The translations under genes were made by a program, and so were the position numbers. This document shows, piece by piece, positions 41,848 to 51,769 of a stretch of DNA of 64,000 bases. The DNA is from UBA1422 sp041859095 (GTDB lineage: Bacteria; Bacillota; Clostridia; Peptostreptococcales; Anaerovoracaceae), in assembly GCA_041859095.1 (NCBI GenBank), contig JBHEKY010000015.1, positions 62,001 to 126,000 of the forward strand. Direction: 5' to 3'. A model generated the notes under the pieces. The model was given only the letters and a program-made list of their open reading frames with translations. It was not told the origin of the DNA and searched no databases. Every line of letters begins with the position of its first letter. Within the stretch, counting starts at the first letter, position 1.

Positions 41848-44265
41848 ATGTCAGATTTAGTTAAAAAGTTATTGGCAGTTGTAGTGATTCTGGTCATCGT
41901 CGTGGGTGGATTTCTTACAGTGAAAGGTTTTGGCTCAATGGAGCCATTAAAGGATCAAATCAAACTTGGCCTTGACATTGAAGGCGGCGTATACGTTGTT
42001 ATGGAAGCCCAAACAGACTTGACCGGTGAAGAGTTGTCACAACTTATGGATCAAACAAAAGCAGTCATCGAAAAACGCGTTGACCAGATGGGTTTGGTCA
42101 ATCCGATTGTAACCATCGAGGGACAGAAAAGAATCCGTGTCGAGCTTCCAGGTGCAAAAGATGCACAAGATGCCATCGCTCAGATTGGTAAAACAGCTCA
42201 GCTAAAATTTACTCTTGCAGATGGATCCTTTGTCTTGGATGGTGGCAGTGTTAAAAATGCCGTAACGCAGCAAGACACCCAAAAGGGTGGGTATGCAGTT
42301 GGTCTTGAGTTTGATAAAGATGGGTCTAAAGCCTTTGAAACTGCAACGGTGAAAGCCTTAAGCGGGACCATCGCGCCAACAATCATAGACACTGAATCAG
42401 GTAGATTGGTGAGTAGCAGATCGATCGTGATAACCTTAGACGGTAAAGTAATTTCTGCTCCGGAAGTTGAGGAAGTAATTTCCGGAGGCGAATGCCAAAT
42501 AACCGGTGGATACACTCAGGACGAGGCAACAAATCTGGCAGCCTTGATTCGAGGAGGCGCTTTGCCCGTGGAACTTCAGGAAATAACATCATCCGTGCAA
42601 ACCGCAACTGTAGGACTTAATGCTTTACAAATGAGTCTTTATGCCGGGGGTATCGGATTCGCTTTGATATTTTTAATCATGCTAATTGGCTATAGACTCA
42701 TGGGCGTTGCTGCCAATATTGCACTATGTTTATATGTTCTTTTGATTATTGGGACAATGATTCTTATGGGTAGTGTCCTGACCTTACCGGGTATTGCAGG
42801 TATTATCGTATCAATAGGGATGGCCGTGGATGCGAATATTATTATATTCTCTCGAATCAAAGAAGAAATATCGAATGGAAAGACAATACGGGTAGCCATG
42901 CACACTGGATTTAAACGTGCCTTGAGTACCATCATCGACTCACAGTTGACGACATTTTTGGCCGCCATTATCCTGTATCAAGTAGGCACCAGCGCAGTCA
43001 AAGGATTTGCCTTAACCTTGATGATAGGTATTTTTGCAAGTGTGTTTACCGCAGTATTTGTAACACAGTTGCTACTGAACATTTTTGCCGATAGCCCAAA
43101 ATTCTCGCAGCCTAAATATTTTGGAATGCATGAAGACGGTACGCCGATGCTTAAACTGAAGCGTCAATTTGACATCATAAAACACAGAAAAATTTACTAT
43201 ATAGTCAGTATTCTTCTTATCACCATTGGCCTCTTGGTTGGAGGAATCAGAGGATTCAATTATGGAATCGACTTTACTGGCGGAACAATGATGAACATTG
43301 ATATGGGGAAACAGGTAGCGACCCAAGACATCAAAGATATTTTTGCGGAATACGGAGTTGACACAGGCCAAATGCAAATTGTATATTCGGGCGAAAATCT
43401 GGATACAGTTATCATTAAAACAAGGGATGCATTGGACAACAACATAAGAACTAAGGTTATTCATGATTTTGAAGATCAGTTTGGAATCTCCAATGAGGAC
43501 GTACTGGGGATAGAGTTGTTTGGACCTTCGGTGGGCAAAGAATTACAGGCTAATGCGCTTAAAGCCATACTATTTTCTGTGATTGGGATGCTTCTATATA
43601 TAAGATTTCGATTCAGGGAGTGGAAATTTGGCGCTGCAGCAATTCTAGGTGATCTTCATGACATTTTGTTGGTGGTGGCGTTCTATGCCATTTTCCAAAT
43701 AACCGTTAACAATCCCTTCATAGCGGGTATATTAACTGTTCTTGGATATTCCATTAACGATACCATCGTAATTTTTGATCGCGTCAGAGAAAACTTCAGG
43801 TTCATGAAAAAAGAAACAACATCTGAAGTTCTCAACATTAGTATCAATCAAACCTTAACAAGATCGTTAATGACATCCGCCACAACAATTGTTGTCATGA
43901 TTCCACTTTTTATTTTAGCTGGACCCGCCATTCGGGAGTTTGTTATGCCACTTATGGTAGGTATTCTTGTCGGAACCATGTCTTCAATATTTGTATGTAG
44001 TCCACTTTACTATGAGTTTTCAAATTTAAAAAAGAAGTCTGGATATCTGAAGCATGCAGAAAAAAGTAAGAAGAAAAACAATTATATTTCGACGGGAAGC
44101 AAAAAAATAGAGAGCAAACCTGAAAAAGAAGTTCAACGGATTTTCATGCCGGAAGAAACTACCCCGGAAGAAATGTTACCCGCAGAGGGCTTGGAAACCA
44201 CTAAAAAAATCGGACCGATTAAGACGACGAAACATAACAAAAAAGGCAAGAAAAACAAGAGATAA
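41848..44265 (+). CDS. secDF: Fused protein-export membrane protein SecDF
   Basis: 805 residues from ATG 41848 (AAGGTGGG 7 bases upstream; a GTG at 41836 lies inside that site). The SecD half (1-430) has LGLDIEGGVYVV, the P1 periplasmic domain and six helices, including GIAGIIVSIGMAVDANIIIFSRIKEE. The SecF half (from about 435) has RGFNYGIDFTGGTMM and GYSINDTIVIFDRVREN. The acidic relay residues are in place. It uses the proton or sodium gradient to pull exported proteins outward. A long Lys/Glu-rich cytoplasmic tail of about 75 residues ends the protein. Confidence 0.95.
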   Translation: MSDLVKKLLAVVVILVIVVGGFLTVKGFGSMEPLKDQIKLGLDIEGGVYVVMEAQTDLTGEELSQLMDQTKAVIEKRVDQMGLVNPIVTIEGQKRIRVELPGAKDAQDAIAQIGKTAQLKFTLADGSFVLDGGSVKNAVTQQDTQKGGYAVGLEFDKDGSKAFETATVKALSGTIAPTIIDTESGRLVSSRSIVITLDGKVISAPEVEEVISGGECQITGGYTQDEATNLAALIRGGALPVELQEITSSVQTATVGLNALQMSLYAGGIGFALIFLIMLIGYRLMGVAANIALCLYVLLIIGTMILMGSVLTLPGIAGIIVSIGMAVDANIIIFSRIKEEISNGKTIRVAMHTGFKRALSTIIDSQLTTFLAAIILYQVGTSAVKGFALTLMIGIFASVFTAVFVTQLLLNIFADSPKFSQPKYFGMHEDGTPMLKLKRQFDIIKHRKIYYIVSILLITIGLLVGGIRGFNYGIDFTGGTMMNIDMGKQVATQDIKDIFAEYGVDTGQMQIVYSGENLDTVIIKTRDALDNNIRTKVIHDFEDQFGISNEDVLGIELFGPSVGKELQANALKAILFSVIGMLLYIRFRFREWKFGAAAILGDLHDILLVVAFYAIFQITVNNPFIAGILTVLGYSINDTIVIFDRVRENFRFMKKETTSEVLNISINQTLTRSLMTSATTIVVMIPLFILAGPAIREFVMPLMVGILVGTMSSIFVCSPLYYEFSNLKKKSGYLKHAEKSKKKNNYISTGSKKIESKPEKEVQRIFMPEETTPEEMLPAEGLETTKKIGPIKTTKHNKKGKKNKR

Positions 44266-44282
44266 CAGCAAATAGGAGAGCC

Positions 44283-46466
44283 ATGGAAAGCAGACAGGAT
44301 TTTTTAGATGAAATCATAAAAATCAATCCCAAATATAGTGAGGAACTAATTGGGAAAGCTTTTGATGTGGCAGAAAAAATGCATACCGGACAAATGCGAA
44401 AATCTGGTGAGCCATATTTCATTCATCCCATATCAGTCACAAAAATCCTGGCAGAACTGGGGATGGATGACAGTACTTTGGTAGCAGGACTTCTACATGA
44501 TGTTGTGGAGGACACCTCCTATTCAGACGAAGACTTGGCAAAGGATTTTGGCGAAGAAGTACGTGTATTGGTTGATGGCGTAACAAAATTGGGTACCTTG
44601 GCATTTGACAATAAAGAAGAAAAGCAAGCTGAAAATCTACGAAAGATGTTTTTGGCAATGTCCAAGGACATTCGAGTCCTGATTATTAAATTGGCGGATA
44701 CCTTACACAATCTTCGAACCATCAACTATTTGTCCCCCGAAAAAGTGATAGAGAAATCCAGAGATACGCTAGAAATTTATGCACCACTTGCCAGCAGACT
44801 GGGCATGTATGCCCTAAAATTCGAGCTAGAAGATATTGCGCTGGAGAATCTTTATCCGGAGGCTCATGACAAACTAGTTAGCAGCCTTGCTGCAAAAAAG
44901 GAAGAGCGCCAGTTGGTCTTGGATCACATTGTACAGGATATCATTGAATCCCTGGATGATTTGAATATTCGCTATGAGATTTCAGGGCGAACCAAAAACC
45001 TTTACAGCATTTACAAAAAAATGGAATATCAGCACAAGTCATTGGACGAAATTTTCGACCTGATGGCGGTTCGGATAATCGTTGAATCCGTGAAGGATTG
45101 TTATGCGGTACTGGGTATCGTACATACCCTTTGGACTCCAATACCTGGACGTTTTAAAGACTATATCGCAATGCCAAAACAAAATCTTTATCAATCCATT
45201 CATACAACCGTCATTGGGGATAGCGGCAGACCATTTGAAATTCAAATTAGAACGTATGAAATGCATCGTGTTGCAGAATATGGCATCGCTGCTCACTGGA
45301 AATACAAAGAGGGCATTGCCAGTGACAATGAGGAAGTAAAACTTGCCTGGCTCAGACAAAGCCTGGAGTGGCAAAAAGATATGGATGATCCCAAGGAATT
45401 TATGGAATCACTCAAGGTCGATTTGTTTGAAAACCAAGTCTTCGTATTTACACCAAAAGGAGATGTGCTGGAACTTCCCGCAGGTTCAACACCACTTGAT
45501 TTTGCATTCAAAATTCACTCGGGAATCGGAGAAAAATGTGTTGGCGCTAAAGTCAACGGCAAGATGGTTCCCATCGATCACCAACTAGAAAATGGTACTA
45601 TTGTTGAAATTGTTACGTCCCCCAATTCCAGAGGGCCTAGCATCGACTGGCTCAAAATAGCGAAGAGCAGTACAGCGAGAAACAAAATTCGTCAATTCCT
45701 AAGACGTGAAAATAAATCAGGTGACATTGAAAAGGGCAAAGATACCATCGATAAGTATGTCCGCAAAAAGGGCTACGAACCTAGATTAGTGCTACGCAAT
45801 ATGTACATCATTCGATTCGTCAAAGAAAACAAACTAAGTGGTACAGATGAATTATATTCGCAGATTGCAAATGGGGGATCTTATGTCGGTAAGGTGGCTA
45901 CCGCTTTGTTTAAGTATTTCAATGAAGACAAAAAGGAAGAAGTCAGAAAAGAAGTCAATGATGTCGAAATACTGATAGAAGAAAAGGCCAAAAAAGACAA
46001 ATCTTCAACCAAGGAAAAAGTTGGCGTAACCGTCAAAGGAATTGACAACCTAATGATCAGAGTTTCGCGATGCTGTAATCCGGTACCTGGCGATGAGATT
46101 GTTGGATACATAACGAAAGGGAGAGGAATTTCCGTTCATCGAAAAGACTGCACCAACATTACCTCTTTACCGGAGGAAGAGCAAAGAAGGTTCATTGAAG
46201 TTGAATGGGATACCACTGAGGAAAAATCGTATAATGCGGACATCACTGTCATTGCAGAAGATCGGAAGGGTCTTTTTTCGGACATTTCCAAGGCGTGCGA
46301 GAATATGGATGTTCACATTTCAGGCGTCAATGCCAAAAGTTCAAAAGAAAAGACAATTCATATCGTTTTGACCTTGTCCATCTCTAACACGGCGCAAATG
46401 AAGAAAATATTGCGGACGTTACATGGAGTTCCCGGGGTTTCTGAAGTATATCGGGCCAAAAGCTAA
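44283..46466 (+). CDS. relA: Bifunctional (p)ppGpp synthetase/hydrolase (RelA/SpoT, Rel)
   Basis: 727 residues. HD hydrolase domain (about 30-180, AGLLHDVVEDT intact), synthetase domain (about 210-345, RYEISGRTKNLYSIYKKM, FDLMAVRIIV and YIAMPKQNLYQSIHTTV), TGS domain (VFTPKGDVLELPAGSTPLDFAF), helical/zinc-finger region (RCCNPVPGDEIVG) and ACT domain at the end. Both active sites look complete. Makes and degrades ppGpp on amino-acid starvation. It follows secDF by 17 bases. Confidence 0.95.
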   Translation: MESRQDFLDEIIKINPKYSEELIGKAFDVAEKMHTGQMRKSGEPYFIHPISVTKILAELGMDDSTLVAGLLHDVVEDTSYSDEDLAKDFGEEVRVLVDGVTKLGTLAFDNKEEKQAENLRKMFLAMSKDIRVLIIKLADTLHNLRTINYLSPEKVIEKSRDTLEIYAPLASRLGMYALKFELEDIALENLYPEAHDKLVSSLAAKKEERQLVLDHIVQDIIESLDDLNIRYEISGRTKNLYSIYKKMEYQHKSLDEIFDLMAVRIIVESVKDCYAVLGIVHTLWTPIPGRFKDYIAMPKQNLYQSIHTTVIGDSGRPFEIQIRTYEMHRVAEYGIAAHWKYKEGIASDNEEVKLAWLRQSLEWQKDMDDPKEFMESLKVDLFENQVFVFTPKGDVLELPAGSTPLDFAFKIHSGIGEKCVGAKVNGKMVPIDHQLENGTIVEIVTSPNSRGPSIDWLKIAKSSTARNKIRQFLRRENKSGDIEKGKDTIDKYVRKKGYEPRLVLRNMYIIRFVKENKLSGTDELYSQIANGGSYVGKVATALFKYFNEDKKEEVRKEVNDVEILIEEKAKKDKSSTKEKVGVTVKGIDNLMIRVSRCCNPVPGDEIVGYITKGRGISVHRKDCTNITSLPEEEQRRFIEVEWDTTEEKSYNADITVIAEDRKGLFSDISKACENMDVHISGVNAKSSKEKTIHIVLTLSISNTAQMKKILRTLHGVPGVSEVYRAKS

Positions 46467-46489
46467 GCATCAGCACGAAAGGTGACACC

Positions 46490-47110
46490 ATGATAATAAA
46501 AAATATGCCAAGCGGACCATTGATGGTAAATACCTATTTGGTCTATGGAGAAGATGATAAAAAGGGCTTTCTTGTTGACCCAGGCGGCTATAATAGACAA
46601 CTGACGCAAGAAGTAATCGAAAAAGGCGTGAAGGTGGAGTATATTATTCTTACCCATTGTCATAGCGACCATATAGGGGGAGTGAACGAGCATTTGGATG
46701 ACTTTCCTGATGCTAAGGTTGTAACGTCCCAAGCTGACAAGAAAATGGCGCAAAGTGCAAAATTGAATATGTCTCTCATGGTTTTTGAAAAAGAAGTTGT
46801 AGTAAACCCAGATATAACCGTGAACCATGGTGATTGCTTGCAAGTGGGTACGATGGAGTTAAAATTTCTCATGACACCGGGACATACGCCTGGTGGGATG
46901 TGTATCCTTGTTGAAGACGCACTTTTTAGCGGAGATACCTTGTTTTATGGATCGGTAGGTAGGACGGATTTTCCAGGAAGTTCTTTTGAACAGTTGTCGG
47001 AATCAATCCATCAACAGTTGTTCGTCCTTCCAGACAATATTACGGTATATCCGGGCCATATGGGCACCACAACCATCGGGTTTGAAAAGAGGAACAATCC
47101 TTTTGTATAG
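46490..47110 (+). CDS. Metallo-beta-lactamase fold hydrolase (glyoxalase II-like)
   Basis: 206 residues. Metal motif THCHSDHIGG (HxHxDH), later His in GHTPGGMC, Asp in FSGDTLF and a final YPGHMG. Compact YcbL/glyoxalase-II-like hydrolase lacking the substrate-binding C-terminal domain of true GloB. This gene is commonly found between relA and hemZ in Clostridia. Its substrate is unknown. It overlaps hemZ by 8 bases. Confidence 0.9.
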   Translation: MIIKNMPSGPLMVNTYLVYGEDDKKGFLVDPGGYNRQLTQEVIEKGVKVEYIILTHCHSDHIGGVNEHLDDFPDAKVVTSQADKKMAQSAKLNMSLMVFEKEVVVNPDITVNHGDCLQVGTMELKFLMTPGHTPGGMCILVEDALFSGDTLFYGSVGRTDFPGSSFEQLSESIHQQLFVLPDNITVYPGHMGTTTIGFEKRNNPFV

Positions 47111-48470
47111 TATACAGATTCTTGGAACAGATAAAACCCACGAATATGAAGAGTTGATTAAGACATTTCTCCGGACAGATACCTTTCGGTTGCTATCTGA
47201 ATCCGACATTGCGACTCCGGATGCTGTATTTGCTTTCACAGGGGATAAAAATCGATTAAAATATGATCTTTATCAATACCTGAATCGGGAGACAGGAATT
47301 CGACCGCCTTGGGGAATCGTGACAGGAATCAGGCCAGTCAAATTAACCGGTGATTTGTTAAAGACTTGCAAAGATCCGGCAATCGCTCAGGAAATATTAA
47401 TAGAAGAGTTTCTGGTTACAAAAGCAAAGGCTGCGCAAGTGGTCGATATGGTTTTGCACCAGCACAGTTCCGTTGGTTTTCCATCACAAAAGAGTGTTGG
47501 CATTTATGTTGGGATTCCATTTTGTCCTAGCAGATGTGCTTATTGTTCGTTTACTTCCTATAGCGCAACCACTGCAGAAATGGAACGATATCTGATTGCG
47601 TTATTGAAGGAGATTCGATTTGTTTCGGAAGAAATAAAAAAACACGATTGGTTTGTAGAAACCATTTATATTGGAGGAGGAACACCTACAACCCTTAACT
47701 TGAGCCAGTTAGACCGGTTATATGCTGCCTTACAAGACGCATTCCAAAGCCAGGAACTTATGGAGTTTACCCTGGAAGCCGGACGACCAGACACAATCAG
47801 TCAAGAGAATATGGACCAGGCCTCACAGGCGGGTGTAACCAGAATTAGCATCAATCCCCAATCAATGAAGGAGAAGACACTTCGACTCATCGGCCGAAAT
47901 CATAATCGGCAACAAGTCCGGGAGGCATTTCAAATAGCGGAGCGGGCAGGTATTGGAATCATCAACACTGACCTAATCGCCGGCCTGCCAGGAGAGACCT
48001 TGACGGATTTCGCTGCAACACTTGATGAAATACTTACGCTAAAACCAAAGAACATTACGGTCCACTCACTAGCAATGAAACGCACATCCCGATTAACTGA
48101 AGAGAACAAGAATTTTCATTTTGAACAAGCCGAGGTAGTATCCAAAATGCTGGATTACAGTGAAAAGCTGTTGCAAATCCATAAATATACGCCTTATTAT
48201 TTGTACCGCCAAAAGCAAATGGCTGGCAGTTTTGAGAATATTGGATATTGCCAAGCCGGAACGGAAAATATTTATAACGTTCGCATAATGGAAGAAAACC
48301 AGACAATGATTGCCTTAGGCGCAGGAGGTATTTCAAAAGCGTATTATCCTTCTACGAATAGGATTGAGCGAATTGCAAATGTGTCAAATTATGAAATATA
48401 TATAGAAAGAATAGATGAAATGATAGCACGAAAAAAACACAATTTATTCAGGAGGTTTGAAACATGCTAA
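47103..48470 (+). CDS. hemZ: Coproporphyrinogen III dehydrogenase-like radical SAM protein HemZ
   Basis: 455 residues from TTG 47103, chosen because AAGAGGA is 9 bases upstream and the protein sequence becomes family-like there. An N-terminal HemZ-specific domain (about 1-125, PPWGIVTGIRPVKL) precedes the radical SAM core with IPFCPSRCAYCSF (CxxxCxxC) and IYIGGGTPTTL. HemZ/HemN-like proteins oxidise coproporphyrinogen III without oxygen, but many HemZ homologues may do other radical chemistry. It overlaps hisS by 7 bases. Confidence 0.9.
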   Translation: MYSIQILGTDKTHEYEELIKTFLRTDTFRLLSESDIATPDAVFAFTGDKNRLKYDLYQYLNRETGIRPPWGIVTGIRPVKLTGDLLKTCKDPAIAQEILIEEFLVTKAKAAQVVDMVLHQHSSVGFPSQKSVGIYVGIPFCPSRCAYCSFTSYSATTAEMERYLIALLKEIRFVSEEIKKHDWFVETIYIGGGTPTTLNLSQLDRLYAALQDAFQSQELMEFTLEAGRPDTISQENMDQASQAGVTRISINPQSMKEKTLRLIGRNHNRQQVREAFQIAERAGIGIINTDLIAGLPGETLTDFAATLDEILTLKPKNITVHSLAMKRTSRLTEENKNFHFEQAEVVSKMLDYSEKLLQIHKYTPYYLYRQKQMAGSFENIGYCQAGTENIYNVRIMEENQTMIALGAGGISKAYYPSTNRIERIANVSNYEIYIERIDEMIARKKHNLFRRFETC

Positions 48471-49714
48471 CCAATGCACCAAGGGGAACCAAAGACATGC
48501 TACCCGCAGATGCCCATAAGTGGCATTATATCGAAGATGCCTTCCAGGCACTTTGTTCACGATACGGTTTCAAAGAAATGAGGACTCCAGTGTTTGAACA
48601 TACAGAGCTTTTCACAAGAGGCGTTGGAGATACGACTGATATCGTCCAAAAAGAAATGTACACATGGACTCAGGCCGATCGTAGCCTGACGCTACGACCC
48701 GAAGGAACTTCCCCGGTGGTACGTGCATTTGTCGAGCACAAACTATATGCAGAACCACAACCTTCAAAATTTTATTATGATATTTCATGCTTCCGTTATG
48801 AAAAGCCTCAATCAGGCAGACTCCGTGAATTCCACCAGTTTGGAGCCGAGGTTTTTGGAACCAATAACATGATGGCAGACAGCGAGGTCATCGCCTTGGC
48901 TTATGATTTTATTAACGAACTAGGCATTTCTGATGTAGAACTGCAAATCAACAGCATTGGTTGCCCGGTTTGCCGTGAAAACTATCGAAAGGTACTTCGT
49001 GCTTTTTTGGAACCAATGTATGAGCAATTGTGTGAAACATGCAAAGATCGTTATGACAGAAACCCTATGCGGATTTTAGACTGTAAGTCCCCAGCGGACC
49101 AAGAGCTTGTCAAAGGGGCACCTGTCATGTTGGATTACCTTTGCGATGAATGTGATATTGCTTTTACAAGTTTAAAAGCTAACCTTGATGCCATGGAAAT
49201 TGAATATGTAGTAAACCCCGGCATTGTCCGAGGTCTTGACTATTACACCAAAACCGCGTTCGAGTTTGTAACGAACAGCATTGGTGCCCAAGGAACGGTT
49301 TGTGGCGGTGGCCGTTATGACCATCTAAGCGAAGAATTAGGGGGTCCGCCCATTCCGGGTGTGGGATTTGGTATGGGAAAAGAGCGACTTTTGCTCCTCA
49401 TGGATGCCAATGGGATAGAAATACCTCAACCACAGGGACCGGATGCCTTTATCGCTGTCATGGGAGAGAGCGCGAAAGCTTTTGGTCTGAAACTCATGGG
49501 CTCCCTTCGAAAAGAAGGTTTGAATGTGGAAATGGACTGCATGGCCAGAAACCTGAAAGGGCAGTTTAAATACGCTGATCGTCTCAATGTAAAAAATACA
49601 ATCATCATTGGCGAAGATGAATTAAAAAACGGTGTGGTTGCCATTCGAAACATGGAAGAATCGGAGCAGCGACTGGTGCCGTTTGCAGATATTATCGGAG
49701 AACTAAAAAAGTAG
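48464..49714 (+). CDS. hisS: Histidyl-tRNA synthetase
   Basis: 416 residues, class II synthetase. Motif 1 is near residues 45-60, motif 2 is CFRYEKPQSGRLREFHQFG, the histidine-specific RPEGTSPVVRA and GLDYYTKTAFEF follow, and motif 3 is GFGMGKERL. A C-terminal anticodon-binding domain (from about 325) completes it. Strong AGGAGG site inside the end of hemZ. Followed by aspS after 9 bases, the usual Firmicute pair. Confidence 0.96.
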   Translation: MLTNAPRGTKDMLPADAHKWHYIEDAFQALCSRYGFKEMRTPVFEHTELFTRGVGDTTDIVQKEMYTWTQADRSLTLRPEGTSPVVRAFVEHKLYAEPQPSKFYYDISCFRYEKPQSGRLREFHQFGAEVFGTNNMMADSEVIALAYDFINELGISDVELQINSIGCPVCRENYRKVLRAFLEPMYEQLCETCKDRYDRNPMRILDCKSPADQELVKGAPVMLDYLCDECDIAFTSLKANLDAMEIEYVVNPGIVRGLDYYTKTAFEFVTNSIGAQGTVCGGGRYDHLSEELGGPPIPGVGFGMGKERLLLLMDANGIEIPQPQGPDAFIAVMGESAKAFGLKLMGSLRKEGLNVEMDCMARNLKGQFKYADRLNVKNTIIIGEDELKNGVVAIRNMEESEQRLVPFADIIGELKK

Positions 49715-49723
49715 GAGATTACG

Positions 49724-51490
49724 ATGACAAAAGTATATAAACGGACTTCAATGTGCGGAACCCTAAATGTGAACAATCTTGGGGAGCATGTTGTCCTTAA
49801 TGGTTGGGTTCAAAAGAGAAGAACACTAGGTGGACTGATATTCTGCGATTTGCGAGACAAAACAGGCTTGGTTCAGGTTGTTTTTGACGATAAAATACCC
49901 ACAGAACTGTTTGGAAGGGCAGATAGCCTTCGTAGTGAATACGTTGTGGGCGTCAAAGGCATCGTAAAAGAAAGATCAGCAAAGAATGCTGATTTGGCTA
50001 CGGGTGACATTGAAGTATTTGCTGATGATTTGATTATCTATTCAGAGGCGGAAACACCCCCCATCTATATTAAAGATGACGACAATGTAGACGAAAACTT
50101 ACGATTGAAATACCGTTATCTTGATTTAAGAAAACAACATATGCAGGATAATCTGACATTTCGGCACAAAATATGCCAAGTAACCAGAGAATACTTTAGC
50201 CATGAAGGTTTCACAGAAGTAGAAACACCTATGCTGATCAAACCGACCCCGGAAGGAGCAAGAGATTATCTGGTGCCAAGCCGGGTTACAAAAGGATCTT
50301 TTTATGCGTTGCCACAGTCGCCCCAGATGTTTAAGCAACTTTTGATGGTAGCAGGAACAGACCGATATTTTCAAATCGTAAAATGTTTCCGTGATGAAGA
50401 TTTGCGTGCAGACCGACAACCGGAATTTACCCAAATTGACCTTGAAATGTCTTTCGTTGGTGTGGATCAAGTTTTGGAAATTCAAGAAGGATTTCTAAAG
50501 AAAATCTTCAAAGAAATTATGGGGGCAGAGATTATCACCCCACTTCTAAGATTGACTTACGACGAAGCGATGGAGCGATACGGCAGTGATAAGCCGGATA
50601 CCCGTTTTGGTTTTGAACTTAAGAAACTAAACAAATTTGTCAGCGGTTCAGAATTCATGATATTCAATGATGCCCTTGATAAAGATGGGGATGTTCGTGG
50701 AATTTGTATCACAGGCGGCGGAGCAACGTATACGCGAAAAGCGATAGACAAATTGACTGAAACAATTCGAAGCTATGGCGCTAACAGTCTGATCTGGATA
50801 AAACCAGAAGCCGACCAAATTGCTTCTTCCATAAACAAATTTTTCTCCCAGGAAAAGCTTCAGGAAATTGCAGATGTTTTTAGTGCCAAGACAGGAGATT
50901 TAATTTTGGTTGTGGCGGGCAAGCCTCAGGTGGTGTTTGACAGTCTTGGCTTCCTCCGAAGGCATATTGCCGGAGAATTGGGTCTTCGCGATGATAAGCA
51001 ATTTAATTTGCTTTGGGTAGTAGACTTCCCATTATATGAATATGATGAAGAAGACAAGCGATATGTTGCCAAGCATCACCCATTTACCTCCCCGAGAATG
51101 GAAGATTTGGATATCCTCGAAAGCGACCCGGCCAAGGTGAAGGCACAAGCCTACGATATTGTCCTTAACGGAGTTGAAATTGGTGGCGGAAGCATTAGAA
51201 TTCATGACCGCAACCTACAGCAGCGGATGTTTAAAGTGCTGGGGCTTTCAGAGCAGGAGACCAAAGACAAGTTTGGATTCCTGATTGAGGCTTTCAAGTA
51301 TGGGGCACCTCCCCATGGTGGAATTGCCTATGGTTTAGACCGACTCGCTATGCTTTTGGCAGGGGAGAATAGCATCCGTGAAGTCATTGCATTTCCAAAG
51401 AACCAAGCCGCAATGTGTCTTGTCAGTGAAGCACCTTCATTAACATCACAAATGCAATTGGATGAATTGGGCATTGAACTTAAAAAATAG
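49724..51490 (+). CDS. aspS: Aspartyl-tRNA synthetase
   Basis: 588 residues, bacterial type. N-terminal OB anticodon domain (1-110, GWVQKRRTLGGLIFCDLRD), class II motif 2 (FRDEDLRADRQPEFTQIDLEMSF), the GAD insertion domain (about 290-415) and motif 3 (GAPPHGGIAYGLDRLAM). Whether it is discriminating or also charges tRNA-Asn cannot be told by eye. Confidence 0.96.
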   Translation: MTKVYKRTSMCGTLNVNNLGEHVVLNGWVQKRRTLGGLIFCDLRDKTGLVQVVFDDKIPTELFGRADSLRSEYVVGVKGIVKERSAKNADLATGDIEVFADDLIIYSEAETPPIYIKDDDNVDENLRLKYRYLDLRKQHMQDNLTFRHKICQVTREYFSHEGFTEVETPMLIKPTPEGARDYLVPSRVTKGSFYALPQSPQMFKQLLMVAGTDRYFQIVKCFRDEDLRADRQPEFTQIDLEMSFVGVDQVLEIQEGFLKKIFKEIMGAEIITPLLRLTYDEAMERYGSDKPDTRFGFELKKLNKFVSGSEFMIFNDALDKDGDVRGICITGGGATYTRKAIDKLTETIRSYGANSLIWIKPEADQIASSINKFFSQEKLQEIADVFSAKTGDLILVVAGKPQVVFDSLGFLRRHIAGELGLRDDKQFNLLWVVDFPLYEYDEEDKRYVAKHHPFTSPRMEDLDILESDPAKVKAQAYDIVLNGVEIGGGSIRIHDRNLQQRMFKVLGLSEQETKDKFGFLIEAFKYGAPPHGGIAYGLDRLAMLLAGENSIREVIAFPKNQAAMCLVSEAPSLTSQMQLDELGIELKK

Positions 51491-51505
51491 TAAGGAGAAC
51501 AACAA

Positions 51506-51769
51506 ATGATTGAAAAGGTATGTCAATCCTGCGGGATGCCAATGGGTACCACAGACGATTTATATGGTACAGATGCAGATGGGAGTCTGAGCAAAGACTA
51601 CTGCAAATTCTGTTATGAAGATGGGGTGTTTGTTGACGATTGCACCATGGAGCAAATGATGAAAGTGTGCATCGACCTGAATTTGGCGTACAATGAATTC
51701 TTTGATCCTGATGATGCAAAAAAAATGGTAGAAGGTTTTTTCCCTTCCCTCAAGAGATGGAAAAAGTAA
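51506..51769 (+). CDS. Putative zinc-ribbon domain protein
   Basis: 87 residues. CQSCGMPM near the start and CKFCYEDG near residue 33 form a two-knuckle zinc ribbon, with a characteristic YGTDADGSLSKDYC between them and a helical tail containing CTMEQMM. This is the small putative zinc-ribbon family found in many anaerobes, function unknown. It abuts nadD with no gap and has an AAGGAG site. Confidence 0.85.
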   Translation: MIEKVCQSCGMPMGTTDDLYGTDADGSLSKDYCKFCYEDGVFVDDCTMEQMMKVCIDLNLAYNEFFDPDDAKKMVEGFFPSLKRWKK

